A stretch of 48,901 nt of DNA from Chlamydiota bacterium (GTDB lineage: Bacteria; Auribacterota; JACPWU01), in the NCBI GenBank assembly GCA_016178055.1, contig JACOUC010000069.1, positions 1 through 48,901 of the forward strand. The letters run 5' to 3'. Numbering within the stretch: the stretch's first letter is position 1; every line of letters begins with the position of its first letter. Below, in pieces: positions 17,344-25,421 of this stretch. The position numbers and the translations under genes were made by a program. Under the pieces are notes generated by a model. The model was given only the letters and a program-made list of their open reading frames with translations, ran no database searches and had not been told where the DNA came from.

Positions 17344-18093
17344 TTATAAAATGGCCTTCCTTTTCCGAATTGGTCTTTTTACCATTTTTTCCGGAAGCTG
17401 ATGAGGCCTCATACCCGTAATCACACTTTTCCCCATCTGTTTTTTGATCGCCGCGTGGGCTTTACCAGCCACATGGCCGCCTTCTCGGGAGGTTTTCTCC
17501 TTCTCAGGACCGGCCAGCAAAAAGTATTCGTGGAGTTTTTTACGAAGAATTTGCTTGGGAATAAGTTTTGTCTTGTATTCCGCAACGAGCGCGGGTGAGA
17601 GATTGCGGCTTAAGGCATACTCGGCCACCTCATCGTCTTTGGTTTTGGAAAGAATGTGTAAATGGCTGGACCAGCTGATTTGTGTCAACAGTGTTGACAC
17701 AATTGCATCATCCCGATAGGTCTCGTAAAACTGACGCATTCGGTACAATCCGCGACGGGTAAACCCTTTAAAATCCGGATGCTTTGTCTGGATATATTCT
17801 GCAAGACCGTCCACAACCGCGTCGCCCCATTCAGCACAGGCCATCTTCCTGCTGATGTATTCACCAATGCTCCAATAAAGTTTTACAAGCTCGGCATTCA
17901 CGCTTTTTATGGCATGATACCGAGCTTCGCGGATCATTCTTACGACTTCTGAAAATTGTCGATCAAATTTTTGTGCGGGTTTCACTTCAATACCTCTTTT
18001 ATCAACCCTTATGCCCAAATTGGCACATATCTGAAAGAACGGGTCACGTCTAGTGTTATAGGTCCCCTGCTTATACATTAAACGCCACGGCAA
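17344..18093 (-). CDS. DUF1016 (YhcG-like) protein lacking the nuclease core
   Basis: The N-terminal half matches the DUF1016/YhcG N domain: RMIREARYHAIKSVNAELV, LYWSIGEYI, and GFTRRGLYRMRQFYETY. At about residue 149 the sequence jumps from HLHILSKTK, which normally precedes a further 100-150 residues, straight to DDEVAEYALSRNLSPALVAE, which is the end of the family's C-terminal PDDEXK domain. The metal-binding nuclease core is absent, though the frame is intact. A basic tail follows. So it looks like an in-frame internal deletion, and nuclease activity is not expected. The real start may be later than 18093. Sits in the accessory stretch beside recQ. Confidence 0.72.
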   Translation of the reverse strand: MPWRLMYKQGTYNTRRDPFFQICANLGIRVDKRGIEVKPAQKFDRQFSEVVRMIREARYHAIKSVNAELVKLYWSIGEYISRKMACAEWGDAVVDGLAEYIQTKHPDFKGFTRRGLYRMRQFYETYRDDAIVSTLLTQISWSSHLHILSKTKDDEVAEYALSRNLSPALVAEYKTKLIPKQILRKKLHEYFLLAGPEKEKTSREGGHVAGKAHAAIKKQMGKSVITGMRPHQLPEKMVKRPIRKRKAIL

Positions 18094-18243
18094 ACCCTTA
18101 GGGTTTAATATACCATTGATAAAATTAGGATACCATTCGCTTCCATTTAGCCGATTAACATTTACCTAATTTTAAATTCATAACTTTCTCTTGGGTTCTT
18201 TCCCCTTGACTCAAATTCAAGAAAACCCTAGTCTTACCCTACA

Positions 18244-19263
18244 ATGAAATATCGCATGCTTGCAAATACAAATTTAAAGGTTTCTGAAATCGGGTTTGGA
18301 GTTTGGACCGTTGGAACGACTTGGTGGGGTATTAAAGAAGAATCTGTTGGGATTGAACTTCTTCAAAAAGCCTTTCACTTGGGTGTCAATTTTTTTGATA
18401 CAGCGGACACCTATGGAAATGGCTATGGCGAAACCATTCTAGCCAAGGCCCTCAAGGAAAAAAGGTCAGAAATCGTCATTGCTTCAAAATTTGGATATGA
18501 TATATATACCCCTAATCCAACACGTCGAGGTCATGAAGAACTCTCTCAAAAATGGGACCCTCCATATATTCGCTATGCCTGTGAAGAAAGTCTCAAACGG
18601 CTCCAGACCGATGTCATCGATCTTTATCAACTTCATAATCCCAGAATCGATACGTTAAAGAGAGATGATATTTTTGAAACTCTTATAGCCCTTAAAAAAG
18701 AAGGAAAAATTCGTTCCTTTGGTGTTGCTCTCGGCCCAGCTATCGCTGAGCGCCAAATAGAGGAAAGCGTTTATTCCATTCAGAAACGAAAAGTAAATGC
18801 GGTTCAAATTATTTACAATCTTTTAGAACAAATGTTGGGAATAGGGGTCTTTCCCTCGGCACGAAAAGAAAATTCCAGCATCCTCGTTCGAGTTCCTCAT
18901 TCTTCTGGGCTTTTAGAAGGCCAATATACCCAGGAAACAACCTTCTCTGAAAACGACCACCGTTCCCATCGTGTATCCACCGATGAGAGAAAAAAGAGAT
19001 GGTTGGATGACGGACTTAAAAAAGTTGAGCAATTGAAATTTCTGACTGAAGGTAAAAATCGGACCTTGGGCCAAATGGCCATTCAGTTTATTTTGACAGA
19101 GCCTTCTATCACCTCTGTCTTTTCGAATATCTATTCTTTGGAGCAATTAGAAGAATTTGTAAAAACCCCTGAAGTTAAGCCCCTCACCCCTGAAGAGCTA
19201 AACGAAATACAGAGCTTATACCAAAATAATTTTGGACTTGAAACTGCTTCATCAAAAATGTAA
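18244..19263 (+). CDS. Aldo/keto reductase
   Basis: NADPH-dependent oxidoreductase with AKR barrel, 339 residues. Catalytic tetrad: Asp and Tyr in [14 protein letters not shown], Lys in [10 protein letters not shown], His in DLYQLHNP. The C-terminal cofactor region is less typical. Divergent from its neighbours (plus strand). No Shine-Dalgarno is visible before ATG; a TTGACT box lies about 40 bases upstream, so translation may begin close to the transcript end. Substrate unknown. Confidence 0.88.
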   Translation: MKYRMLANTNLKVSEIGFGVWTVGTTWWGIKEESVGIELLQKAFHLGVNFFDTADTYGNGYGETILAKALKEKRSEIVIASKFGYDIYTPNPTRRGHEELSQKWDPPYIRYACEESLKRLQTDVIDLYQLHNPRIDTLKRDDIFETLIALKKEGKIRSFGVALGPAIAERQIEESVYSIQKRKVNAVQIIYNLLEQMLGIGVFPSARKENSSILVRVPHSSGLLEGQYTQETTFSENDHRSHRVSTDERKKRWLDDGLKKVEQLKFLTEGKNRTLGQMAIQFILTEPSITSVFSNIYSLEQLEEFVKTPEVKPLTPEELNEIQSLYQNNFGLETASSKM

Positions 19264-19589
19264 ACGACTATGAAAAAATGACCCATCAGCTTGAACCCTA
19301 AAACCAAAATTGATCATAAAAGCACGGTAGTGTCATTAATCTAATCTAAAATTGATTCTTTTATTTTTTACCTTCTCTCCTTCTAAGGTGTCTTTATCTA
19401 TGAAGGCACTCATGTACACTTTTAAAGAGAAATAATAACAAAAATGTACTAGTGATAACAGAATCGACGTCAGACCCATTAAGACTATAACTAATTGGGA
19501 GAAAGGTAGTTAAACTACATTAAATAAACAGAATATCCCTATTTCAATTAAGAAATGTGATATGATGAATGTGGGAACGAGGAAATCAT
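19264..19589. other. Intergenic stretch, no gene recognised
   Basis: About 326 AT-rich bases between the aldo/keto reductase and the small hypothetical gene. I see no RNA gene, heptad array or clear terminator. Only the extended -10 element listed separately stands out. Confidence 0.6.
19558..19566 (+). promoter_or_regulatory. Candidate extended -10 promoter element
   Basis: TGaTATGAT matches the extended -10 form TGnTATAAT and lies 24 bases before the ATG of the small hypothetical gene. No good -35 box is at the standard distance, as is common for extended -10 promoters. Confidence 0.4.
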
Positions 19590-19823
19590 ATGCTCATACG
19601 TCTCTATGAAGAAAAAGAAAAGAGAACTTTAGTGATCGAGCTCTATGAAAGCCCAAGTATGTTCACAGTCGAGATACAATCGGGGCTTTTTTATGGGTAC
19701 GATGAAGCTCTTACTTTGACCAGGATCGACGTGCGAGATGAAAAATTAATTGATCCCATTTTATACGAGCTTGAAGAATTGCTGAAGTCCGCAGATGTAA
19801 AAATTATTAAAAAGGCTGCGTAA
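19590..19823 (+). CDS. Hypothetical protein, 77 aa
   Basis: Start at ATG 19590 is chosen because AACGAGGAAAT lies directly upstream. The 77-residue product is acidic and soluble (MLIRLYEEKEKRTLVIELYE...), with alternating strand-like and helical segments and no cysteine, membrane segment or motif I recognise. It is followed by a heptad array. Confidence 0.6.
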   Translation: MLIRLYEEKEKRTLVIELYESPSMFTVEIQSGLFYGYDEALTLTRIDVRDEKLIDPILYELEELLKSADVKIIKKAA

Positions 19824-19828
19824 ACTTG

Positions 19829-19870
19829 GTCACCAGTCATCTGTCTTCTGTTGTCTGTTGTCTGTCTTCT
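19829..19870. repeat. Heptad array, GTTGTCT/GTCTTCT family
   Basis: Six consecutive 7-base units (GTCACCA, GTCATCT, GTCTTCT, GTTGTCT, GTTGTCT, GTCTTCT) sit between the hypothetical gene and the stop codon of ispF, which begins where the array ends. Confidence 0.85.
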
Positions 19871-20397
19871 CAGCAAAGTAGGCACACCGCATAAGCGCAA
19901 ACCCCCTCTACACGACCCACAAAGCCAAGCCCTTCTGCACGGGTTGCTTTAATATTTACTTGATCCGGAGAAAGAGAAAGAATCGAGGAAATTTTTTTTC
20001 TCATGTTAGGAATCAAATGTGAAATTTTAGGCTCTTCAATGGTGAGGGTAGAATCAATATTCTGAATGGAGAAGCCTTTTTTCTTAATTAAAACTTCCAC
20101 CTTTTTTAAAAGAAGAAGACTTGAGATGTTTTTATATTTTGGATCTCCCCCAGGAAAGTGAATTCCAATATCGCCAAGACCTGCAGACCCTAAAAGGGCG
20201 TCCATCACCGCATGCACCAAAACATCTGCATCGGAATGTCCTTGAAGACCTTTTTGACAAGGAACATTGACACCTCCTAAAACAAGAGGCCTGCCCGTTT
20301 TAAAAGGATGAATGTCTAGGCCAAAACCGATTCGGGGTGAGTCGTGAGTCTTGAGTCGTGAGTCTTTTCCCCTTTGATTTTTATCAATCGTTTTCAT
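19870..20397 (-). CDS. ispF: 2-C-methyl-D-erythritol 2,4-cyclodiphosphate synthase
   Basis: Fifth enzyme of the MEP isoprenoid pathway. The metal site is GFGLDIHPF (Asp-x-His) with HSDADVLVHAVMDALLG. VNIKATRAEGLGFVGR near the end is the classic IspF C-terminal motif. 175 residues includes an N-terminal extension of about 22 residues whose segment DSRLKTHDS is encoded by a heptad array. The ATG at 20397 is nevertheless supported by TTGAGGAAAAT. It lies after ispD in the same orientation. Confidence 0.95.
   Translation of the reverse strand: MKTIDKNQRGKDSRLKTHDSPRIGFGLDIHPFKTGRPLVLGGVNVPCQKGLQGHSDADVLVHAVMDALLGSAGLGDIGIHFPGGDPKYKNISSLLLLKKVEVLIKKKGFSIQNIDSTLTIEEPKISHLIPNMRKKISSILSLSPDQVNIKATRAEGLGFVGRVEGVCAYAVCLLC
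20337..20364. repeat. Heptad array inside ispF coding region, GTGAGTC family
   Basis: Four units (GTGAGTC, GTGAGTC, TTGAGTC, GTGAGTC) lie within the 5' part of ispF, downstream of its supported start, and encode its nonconserved N-terminal extension. Confidence 0.85.
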
Positions 20398-20423
20398 ATA
20401 TTTTCCTCAAAAAAATTTAAAAT

Positions 20424-21116
20424 TTAGGAGGACGAACGATGCATGATCCATTCTGCCCATTCTAAATCTGCGGGTGTTGTAATTTTAATATTTTTCTCAT
20501 CTCCCTCGACTACTTTAACACGCCCTCCTTGGCTCTCAATCAAAAATGCTTCGTCTGTTGCAATGGATCTTGTGGAACTTGCTTTTTTAAAAGCCTCCTT
20601 CAATAAGTCCACCCTAAATCCTTGAGGGGTCTGAGCCTCAAAAAGTTTTTCACGGTCATGCGTTTTGACAATAAATCCCTTTGGATTTACTTCTTTTATT
20701 GTGGGTTTCACTCGAAGCCCTGGAATCGAGGCTCCCCACTTGAGTGCTCCTTCAATCACATCAGAAATTAACTGAAGGGTCACGAAGGGTCGTGCCGCGT
20801 CATGAATGAGAACGATCTCACTTTCTCTATCCACTTTTTGAAGAGCATTCCATACAGAGTCTGATCTTGTTTCTCCTCCCTGAACAAGTTTTATGGGTTT
20901 CACAAGAGAAAATTTTCCCATTTGTTTTTCCCAGAACTCACCCATAAGGCTAGAGCGGAGGGTCACAATGATTTCTACGATATCCGAAACTTGATTAAAG
21001 GCCTCAAGGACATAAGCCAAAAGAGGTTTCCGATTCAATGGGAAAAACGCCTTTGGGATATTCCCCCCGAACCTCTCCCCTTTTCCGGCTGCAACAATGA
21101 TCGCAGAAATTTTCAT
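20424..21116 (-). CDS. ispD: 2-C-methyl-D-erythritol 4-phosphate cytidylyltransferase
   Basis: Third enzyme of the MEP pathway (CTP + MEP). Nucleotide-binding AAGKGERFGG lies at the N-terminus after MKISAIIV, VLIHDAARPFVT is the typical central motif, and ATDEAFLIE is near the C-terminus. Start ATG 21116 overlaps the radA stop as TGATG, so translation is coupled; the longer upstream frame is inside radA. Product 230 residues, normal length. Confidence 0.95.
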   Translation of the reverse strand: MKISAIIVAAGKGERFGGNIPKAFFPLNRKPLLAYVLEAFNQVSDIVEIIVTLRSSLMGEFWEKQMGKFSLVKPIKLVQGGETRSDSVWNALQKVDRESEIVLIHDAARPFVTLQLISDVIEGALKWGASIPGLRVKPTIKEVNPKGFIVKTHDREKLFEAQTPQGFRVDLLKEAFKKASSTRSIATDEAFLIESQGGRVKVVEGDEKNIKITTPADLEWAEWIMHRSSS

Positions 21117-22483
21117 CAGGGGAAAACCCTCTCCAAACCTTCCTGAAGCGTTCTGATGGGACAAAGCTCTATCCCATCCAAAGAAATATTTTTCTTAGGA
21201 TGGTAAGGAATCATACAACGCTTAAACCCAAGATTTCGGGCCTCTGTGATCCGCCGCTCTAAACCTTGAACATAACGGATCTCTCCCCCTAAACCAATTT
21301 CTCCTATCCATACCACTCCATCTTCGATTGCTTTTCCGTAAGCAGCAGAAGCAATGGCCATCGCCAATCCTAAATCAATCGCAGGCTCATTGATCTTCAT
21401 TCCTCCTGCAACATTCACAAAAACATCGGCTCGATCAACCCCCACACGAGCTCTTTTTTCCAAAACAGCCAGAATAAGAGAAAGCCGATTCAAATCGATT
21501 CCAGAACTTCGCCGATTGGGAAAACTATTTTTTGTTTCGCACACAAGTGCTTGAACCTCAAGAAAAAGAGGACGCGTTCCTTCAAGAGAACTGACAATCA
21601 CAGAACCACTCATTCCTGGAGGTTTTTCTTCAAGGAAAAGTTCAGAGGGATTTTCTACTTCTTCCAATCCTTCCTCACCCATTCTAAAAATACCGACCTC
21701 ATCCACAGTCCCAAACCGATTCTTGATCGTTCTTAAAATTCGATAATGAAGGGCTTTTTCACCTTCAAAATAAAGGACCGTATCCACCAAATGTTCCAAA
21801 ATTTTCGGACCTGCCAAGGAACCTTCTTTGGTGACATGTCCCACAAGAAAAATGGGAATAGAACTCTTCTTTGCAATCTCCATCAAGCGAATAGAACATC
21901 CTCTCACTTGAATTAAGCTTCCAGGAGAGGATTCTAATTCTGGATGATAGACCATTTGAATGGAATCAACCAGAATCAGCCCGGGAGAAAGTTCTTCGAT
22001 AATCATTTCTAAACGAGACAAGTCTCCCTCGGCCCAGAAAAAAAGCTCTTTGGACGAAACACCTAATCTTTTTCCACGTTGCTTTAATTGAGAGAGCGAT
22101 TCTTCCGCAGAAACATATAAAACAGAATGCCCTTTTCCCGTATAAGTTTCGGCAACTTGCAGAAGCAACGTCGATTTACCGATTCCTGGTTCTCCTCCAA
22201 TCAATACCAAAGAGCCCGGAACAATTCCACCCCCCAGCACTCGATCTAATTCAAACCATCCGGAAGGGTGTCGGTCTACCTCCTCATGAGAAAGATCTGG
22301 AAAGCGTACCGGGATAGAATGAGTCGCCTTTGAAAGCCCCTTCAAATCAAAGGCCTTTGGAAGAATCGATTCCTCTTGAAGCGAATCCCATTCCTGACAG
22401 GTCGAGCATCGTCCCATCCACTGACGAAAGGAAGCACCGCATGATTGACAAACATACTGAACGGTTGTTTTGGGCATTCTCAC
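21116..22483 (-). CDS. radA: DNA repair protein RadA (Sms)
   Basis: RecA-like branch-migration factor. The N-terminal zinc finger is YVCQSCGASFRQWMGRCSTC, the Walker A GGEPGIGKSTLLLQ, then the RadA-specific KNRFG motif (IKNRFGTVDEVGIF) and a Lon-like C-terminal domain (NVAGGMKINEPAIDLGLAMA). 455 residues is typical. It starts at GTG 22483 or ATG 22477, three bases after or just past the mlaD stop. Overlaps ispD. Confidence 0.95.
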   Translation of the reverse strand: MRMPKTTVQYVCQSCGASFRQWMGRCSTCQEWDSLQEESILPKAFDLKGLSKATHSIPVRFPDLSHEEVDRHPSGWFELDRVLGGGIVPGSLVLIGGEPGIGKSTLLLQVAETYTGKGHSVLYVSAEESLSQLKQRGKRLGVSSKELFFWAEGDLSRLEMIIEELSPGLILVDSIQMVYHPELESSPGSLIQVRGCSIRLMEIAKKSSIPIFLVGHVTKEGSLAGPKILEHLVDTVLYFEGEKALHYRILRTIKNRFGTVDEVGIFRMGEEGLEEVENPSELFLEEKPPGMSGSVIVSSLEGTRPLFLEVQALVCETKNSFPNRRSSGIDLNRLSLILAVLEKRARVGVDRADVFVNVAGGMKINEPAIDLGLAMAIASAAYGKAIEDGVVWIGEIGLGGEIRYVQGLERRITEARNLGFKRCMIPYHPKKNISLDGIELCPIRTLQEGLERVFP

Positions 22484-23449
22484 TCATTTTCTTTTATAGA
22501 AATACCCCTTATTCTCTTCAGATTGAGCAGCACCCGCCGACCCACTTTTAGAATCTAAATCTTTTTCCTTATAAAGGAGACCATGTCTTCGCACAGAAGT
22601 AATCCAGGCATTTATATTTTCAAGGGTTTCATGAAGTGAATTATGAACAGTTGGGCTCGACACCAAAAGGCCCAAGGTTCCTTTAGCCATTTTTAGATCG
22701 GACATCACTCCATCCAGAGATTCAGAAATTCTTTTCCATTTTTCCAAAATGGCCTGAATATTTTCTCGATTCTCATTAATGACCGTTTTCATGGAAGACG
22801 CCGTTTCCCCAAATTCACCCAGGGCAACTCTCAACTTCTTACGGGTTTGGGGCCCTGTTAATCGAGCGATGTTTTTTAAAGATTGGGTCAAGGCTTCTTT
22901 GGTTTCATGATCTGTTAAGTCTCTCAAATTTTGAACGGTTTCTCGAACATTTTCCTTGGTCCGATCATCAAAAATATCCTGAACAGCGGTTCGAAATTCG
23001 CCGACCAATTTCAAAGCCTCTGAGACCACATCATTCAAGGCAAGAGGTTCTTCCCCTCGAACCTTATCCCATGCAACATAAGGTTCTGCCGTTGCCGATT
23101 TGGATAAAAACTCCAAATACTTCTCACCCATGATTCCGAGAGAATTAATAATGAGTCTCCCATCTTTTCGAATGATAATCCCCTTTCGAATGTCCATGTG
23201 GATATAGACATCGTTGGATTGATCTTGCGCAAATTCAATGGATTGAACTTTACCCACTTCTACGCCTGATAAACGAACGGGGGCCCCGACTACCACTCCA
23301 TTGGTAAAATGGAAAACAGCCGTGAGTCGATAGGTATTGTGAAGAAGACGGGCGCTGCGAAATCCAAAAAGAAGAATCATGGTTCCCAGAACCATCAACC
23401 CTACAAATACAAATAAACCGACCTTCACCTCCACTCGTACTCGCGACAT
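22484..23449 (-). CDS. mlaD: MCE-domain lipid-transport protein MlaD-like
   Basis: Periplasmic, membrane-anchored substrate-binding component of the Mla/MCE system. One N-terminal helix (VKVGLFVFVGLMVLGTMILLFG) is followed by a single MCE domain (VVVGAPVRLSGVEVGKVQSIEF, NSLGIMGEKYLEF). A long helical C-terminal tail follows (about 130-320), longer than E. coli MlaD. Start 23449 is chosen for the GGAGGG upstream; the earlier frame start lies in a heptad array. Fits between mlaF and radA. Confidence 0.88.
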   Translation of the reverse strand: MSRVRVEVKVGLFVFVGLMVLGTMILLFGFRSARLLHNTYRLTAVFHFTNGVVVGAPVRLSGVEVGKVQSIEFAQDQSNDVYIHMDIRKGIIIRKDGRLIINSLGIMGEKYLEFLSKSATAEPYVAWDKVRGEEPLALNDVVSEALKLVGEFRTAVQDIFDDRTKENVRETVQNLRDLTDHETKEALTQSLKNIARLTGPQTRKKLRVALGEFGETASSMKTVINENRENIQAILEKWKRISESLDGVMSDLKMAKGTLGLLVSSPTVHNSLHETLENINAWITSVRRHGLLYKEKDLDSKSGSAGAAQSEENKGYFYKRK

Positions 23450-23473
23450 GATGGCCCTCCAATGATCAAAAAA

Positions 23474-23506
23474 GTCACCCGTTACCGGTTCGCCCGTCAC
23501 CGGTTA
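23474..23506. repeat. Heptad array, GTCACCG family
   Basis: Units GTCACCC, GTTACCG, GTTCGCCC (8) and GTCACCG lie in the mlaF-mlaD gap. Same family as 9985-10054. Confidence 0.7.
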
Positions 23507-23519
23507 ATAAATCAATGAT

Positions 23520-24314
23520 CTAAAACTTAATTTCTAAATTATGCACTTCCGCAACCTCAGTTGTAATGGGCCCCTTGGCACTTCCTGTAATAAATTGCTG
23601 TACAATAGGATTTTTAGATATCTTAAACTCTTCAACAGGACTCACTTCGATAATTTTTCCATCATATAACATTGCAATCCGATCAGCAATCTTAAACGCA
23701 CTCGCCATGTCATGGGTCACGGCAATCGATGTCGAGTGAAGACGTTCATTCATTTTTATAATCAGCTCATTGATAATATCACCCATGATGGGATCAATCC
23801 CTGTTGTGGGTTCATCATAAAGAATAATTTCTGGATCCATGGCAATGGCACGGGCCAATCCAACCCTCTTTCTCATCCCGCCTGAAAGCTCGGCCGGCTT
23901 CAAATCTTCAATCCCTTCCAATCCGACGACAGAAAGAAGTTCCTTAACGCGTTCTCCCACCTCTGAGCGACCAATTCGCGTATGTTCGGTCAGACCAAAA
24001 GCAACATTCTCCCCAACAGTCATGGAATCAAAAAGGGCTGCCCCCTGAAAAAGAAGACCAAAACGTTTTCGCACATCATTTAATTTCTGTTCCGGCATTA
24101 AAACAATATCACAGCCCTCAATTAAAATCTTTCCACTGTCCGGCTTCAAAAGGCCAATAATGTGCTTTAAAAGCACACTTTTCCCCTCACCACTTTGCCC
24201 AATAATGACCAGGGATTCTCCCCGATAAATATCCAGGTTTAGGCCTCTTAAAACAGGAATATTTCTAAAATTTTTTGCAAGATTTTCTATGTGAATCAGA
24301 ATGTCTTTTTCCAT
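23520..24314 (-). CDS. mlaF: Mla-type ABC transporter ATPase
   Basis: ATP-binding subunit of the MCE lipid transporter. Walker A is GQSGEGKSVLLKH, the Q-loop region LLFQGAALFDSMTVGENVAFGL is typical of MlaF, the signature is LSGGMRKRVGLARA, and Walker B ILYDEPTTGIDP. 264 residues. It is placed between mlaE and mlaD, as in most mla operons. Confidence 0.93.
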   Translation of the reverse strand: MEKDILIHIENLAKNFRNIPVLRGLNLDIYRGESLVIIGQSGEGKSVLLKHIIGLLKPDSGKILIEGCDIVLMPEQKLNDVRKRFGLLFQGAALFDSMTVGENVAFGLTEHTRIGRSEVGERVKELLSVVGLEGIEDLKPAELSGGMRKRVGLARAIAMDPEIILYDEPTTGIDPIMGDIINELIIKMNERLHSTSIAVTHDMASAFKIADRIAMLYDGKIIEVSPVEEFKISKNPIVQQFITGSAKGPITTEVAEVHNLEIKF

Positions 24315-24338
24315 AGATTTTTCTATAGTTTGTTAATC

Positions 24339-25127
24339 TTAAAAAAGGATAATGGACAAGAAAAAATCTGAAACTAAAATTGAAATACATGAGAAAACAA
24401 CAGCCTCTGTCGTTGCAATTCCAACCCCTTCAGCCCCATTCTCTGTGGTGAACCCCTTATAGCAACTGATAATGGCAATGAGAACCCCAAAAACACTCGA
24501 CTTTACCAAACCATTCATCAAGTCAGAGACCTTTGTAAAATCAAGCATGTTCTGAATAAAAAAAGTGTGATTAATATGAAGCATTTTTACTCCCACAATG
24601 TATCCCCCAAGGATACCCACAGAAATTGCAAAAGTGGTCAAGAGCGGAACCACAATGACACAGGCCAAGAAACGCGGTACGATTAAATAACTGACGGGAT
24701 CCGTCGCCATTGATCTCAAAGCATCAATTTGCTCAGTCACACGCATGGTTCCAAGCTCTGCCGCCATCGCAGCTCCCACACGCCCAGCAACCATGACTGC
24801 GGTCAATACAGGGCCTAATTCCCGCGTCATAGAAAGCCCTACCAAAATTCCAATCGCCGTATCCATCGTAATTTGGTGAAATTGATAAAAAGATTGAACG
24901 GCCAGCACCATCCCTGTAAAAGCCCCTGTCAATAAAACCACCGGAAGAGATAAAACTCCGCATTGATAGCACTGCTTAATCACCAACGTCCAATTGGGGC
25001 TTTTAAGAAAAATTCTCTTTAAAGTCTGAACAAAAAGGATGAAGATACCCCCCAGCTGATAGATTCCATCAATGGCTGACCGGCCCAGATCCGGAATAAA
25101 ATTTTTAAACATAAAATTGGATTTCAA
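24339..25127 (-). CDS. mlaE: Mla-type ABC transporter permease
   Basis: Inner-membrane permease of the MCE lipid transporter, with about five helices and the family signature MTRELGPVLTAVMVAGRVGAA followed by AELGTMRVTEQIDALRSM. A TTG at 25127 with GGAGG nine bases before is the best-supported start (262 residues); an ATG at 25112 would also fit the family, and an in-frame ATG exists at 25175 but has no ribosome binding site. Confidence 0.92.
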   Translation of the reverse strand: MKSNFMFKNFIPDLGRSAIDGIYQLGGIFILFVQTLKRIFLKSPNWTLVIKQCYQCGVLSLPVVLLTGAFTGMVLAVQSFYQFHQITMDTAIGILVGLSMTRELGPVLTAVMVAGRVGAAMAAELGTMRVTEQIDALRSMATDPVSYLIVPRFLACVIVVPLLTTFAISVGILGGYIVGVKMLHINHTFFIQNMLDFTKVSDLMNGLVKSSVFGVLIAIISCYKGFTTENGAEGVGIATTEAVVFSCISILVSDFFLSIILF

Positions 25128-25150
25128 AATCTTAAACCTCCTTCGAATAC

Positions 25151-25381
25151 CTAAAATACCTTCATTTTCATCCATTGTAGATCAACAGGATGGACATGGA
25201 ATGGTTCGAAGAGACACCCTTGGAAAGATCCCACTTTAACTTGGGTACCCGACATTTTTCCCAAGCCAAAAGTGAAAAAGAGCTGATTGAGCCCTCCCCA
25301 CAACCCAGACCCCATTGGGAAGGATGCAACGATTTGAACCACCAAAAGAATTCCCGCATAGCCGAGACATTTTTCCAGCAT
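25151..25381 (-). CDS. Possible small hydrophobic protein between clpC and mlaE
   Basis: A frame of about 76 codons from ATG 25381 has a predicted membrane helix (YAGILLVVQIVASFPMG) and ends 24 bases before the chosen mlaE start. It is on the same strand as the operon, but no ribosome binding site or known family is visible. Confidence 0.25.
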   Translation of the reverse strand: MLEKCLGYAGILLVVQIVASFPMGSGLWGGLNQLFFTFGLGKMSGTQVKVGSFQGCLFEPFHVHPVDLQWMKMKVF

Positions 25382-25421
25382 GGAGAAATCCAATTTTTTC
25401 TAGAGTCTCAAAAAGAATTGT

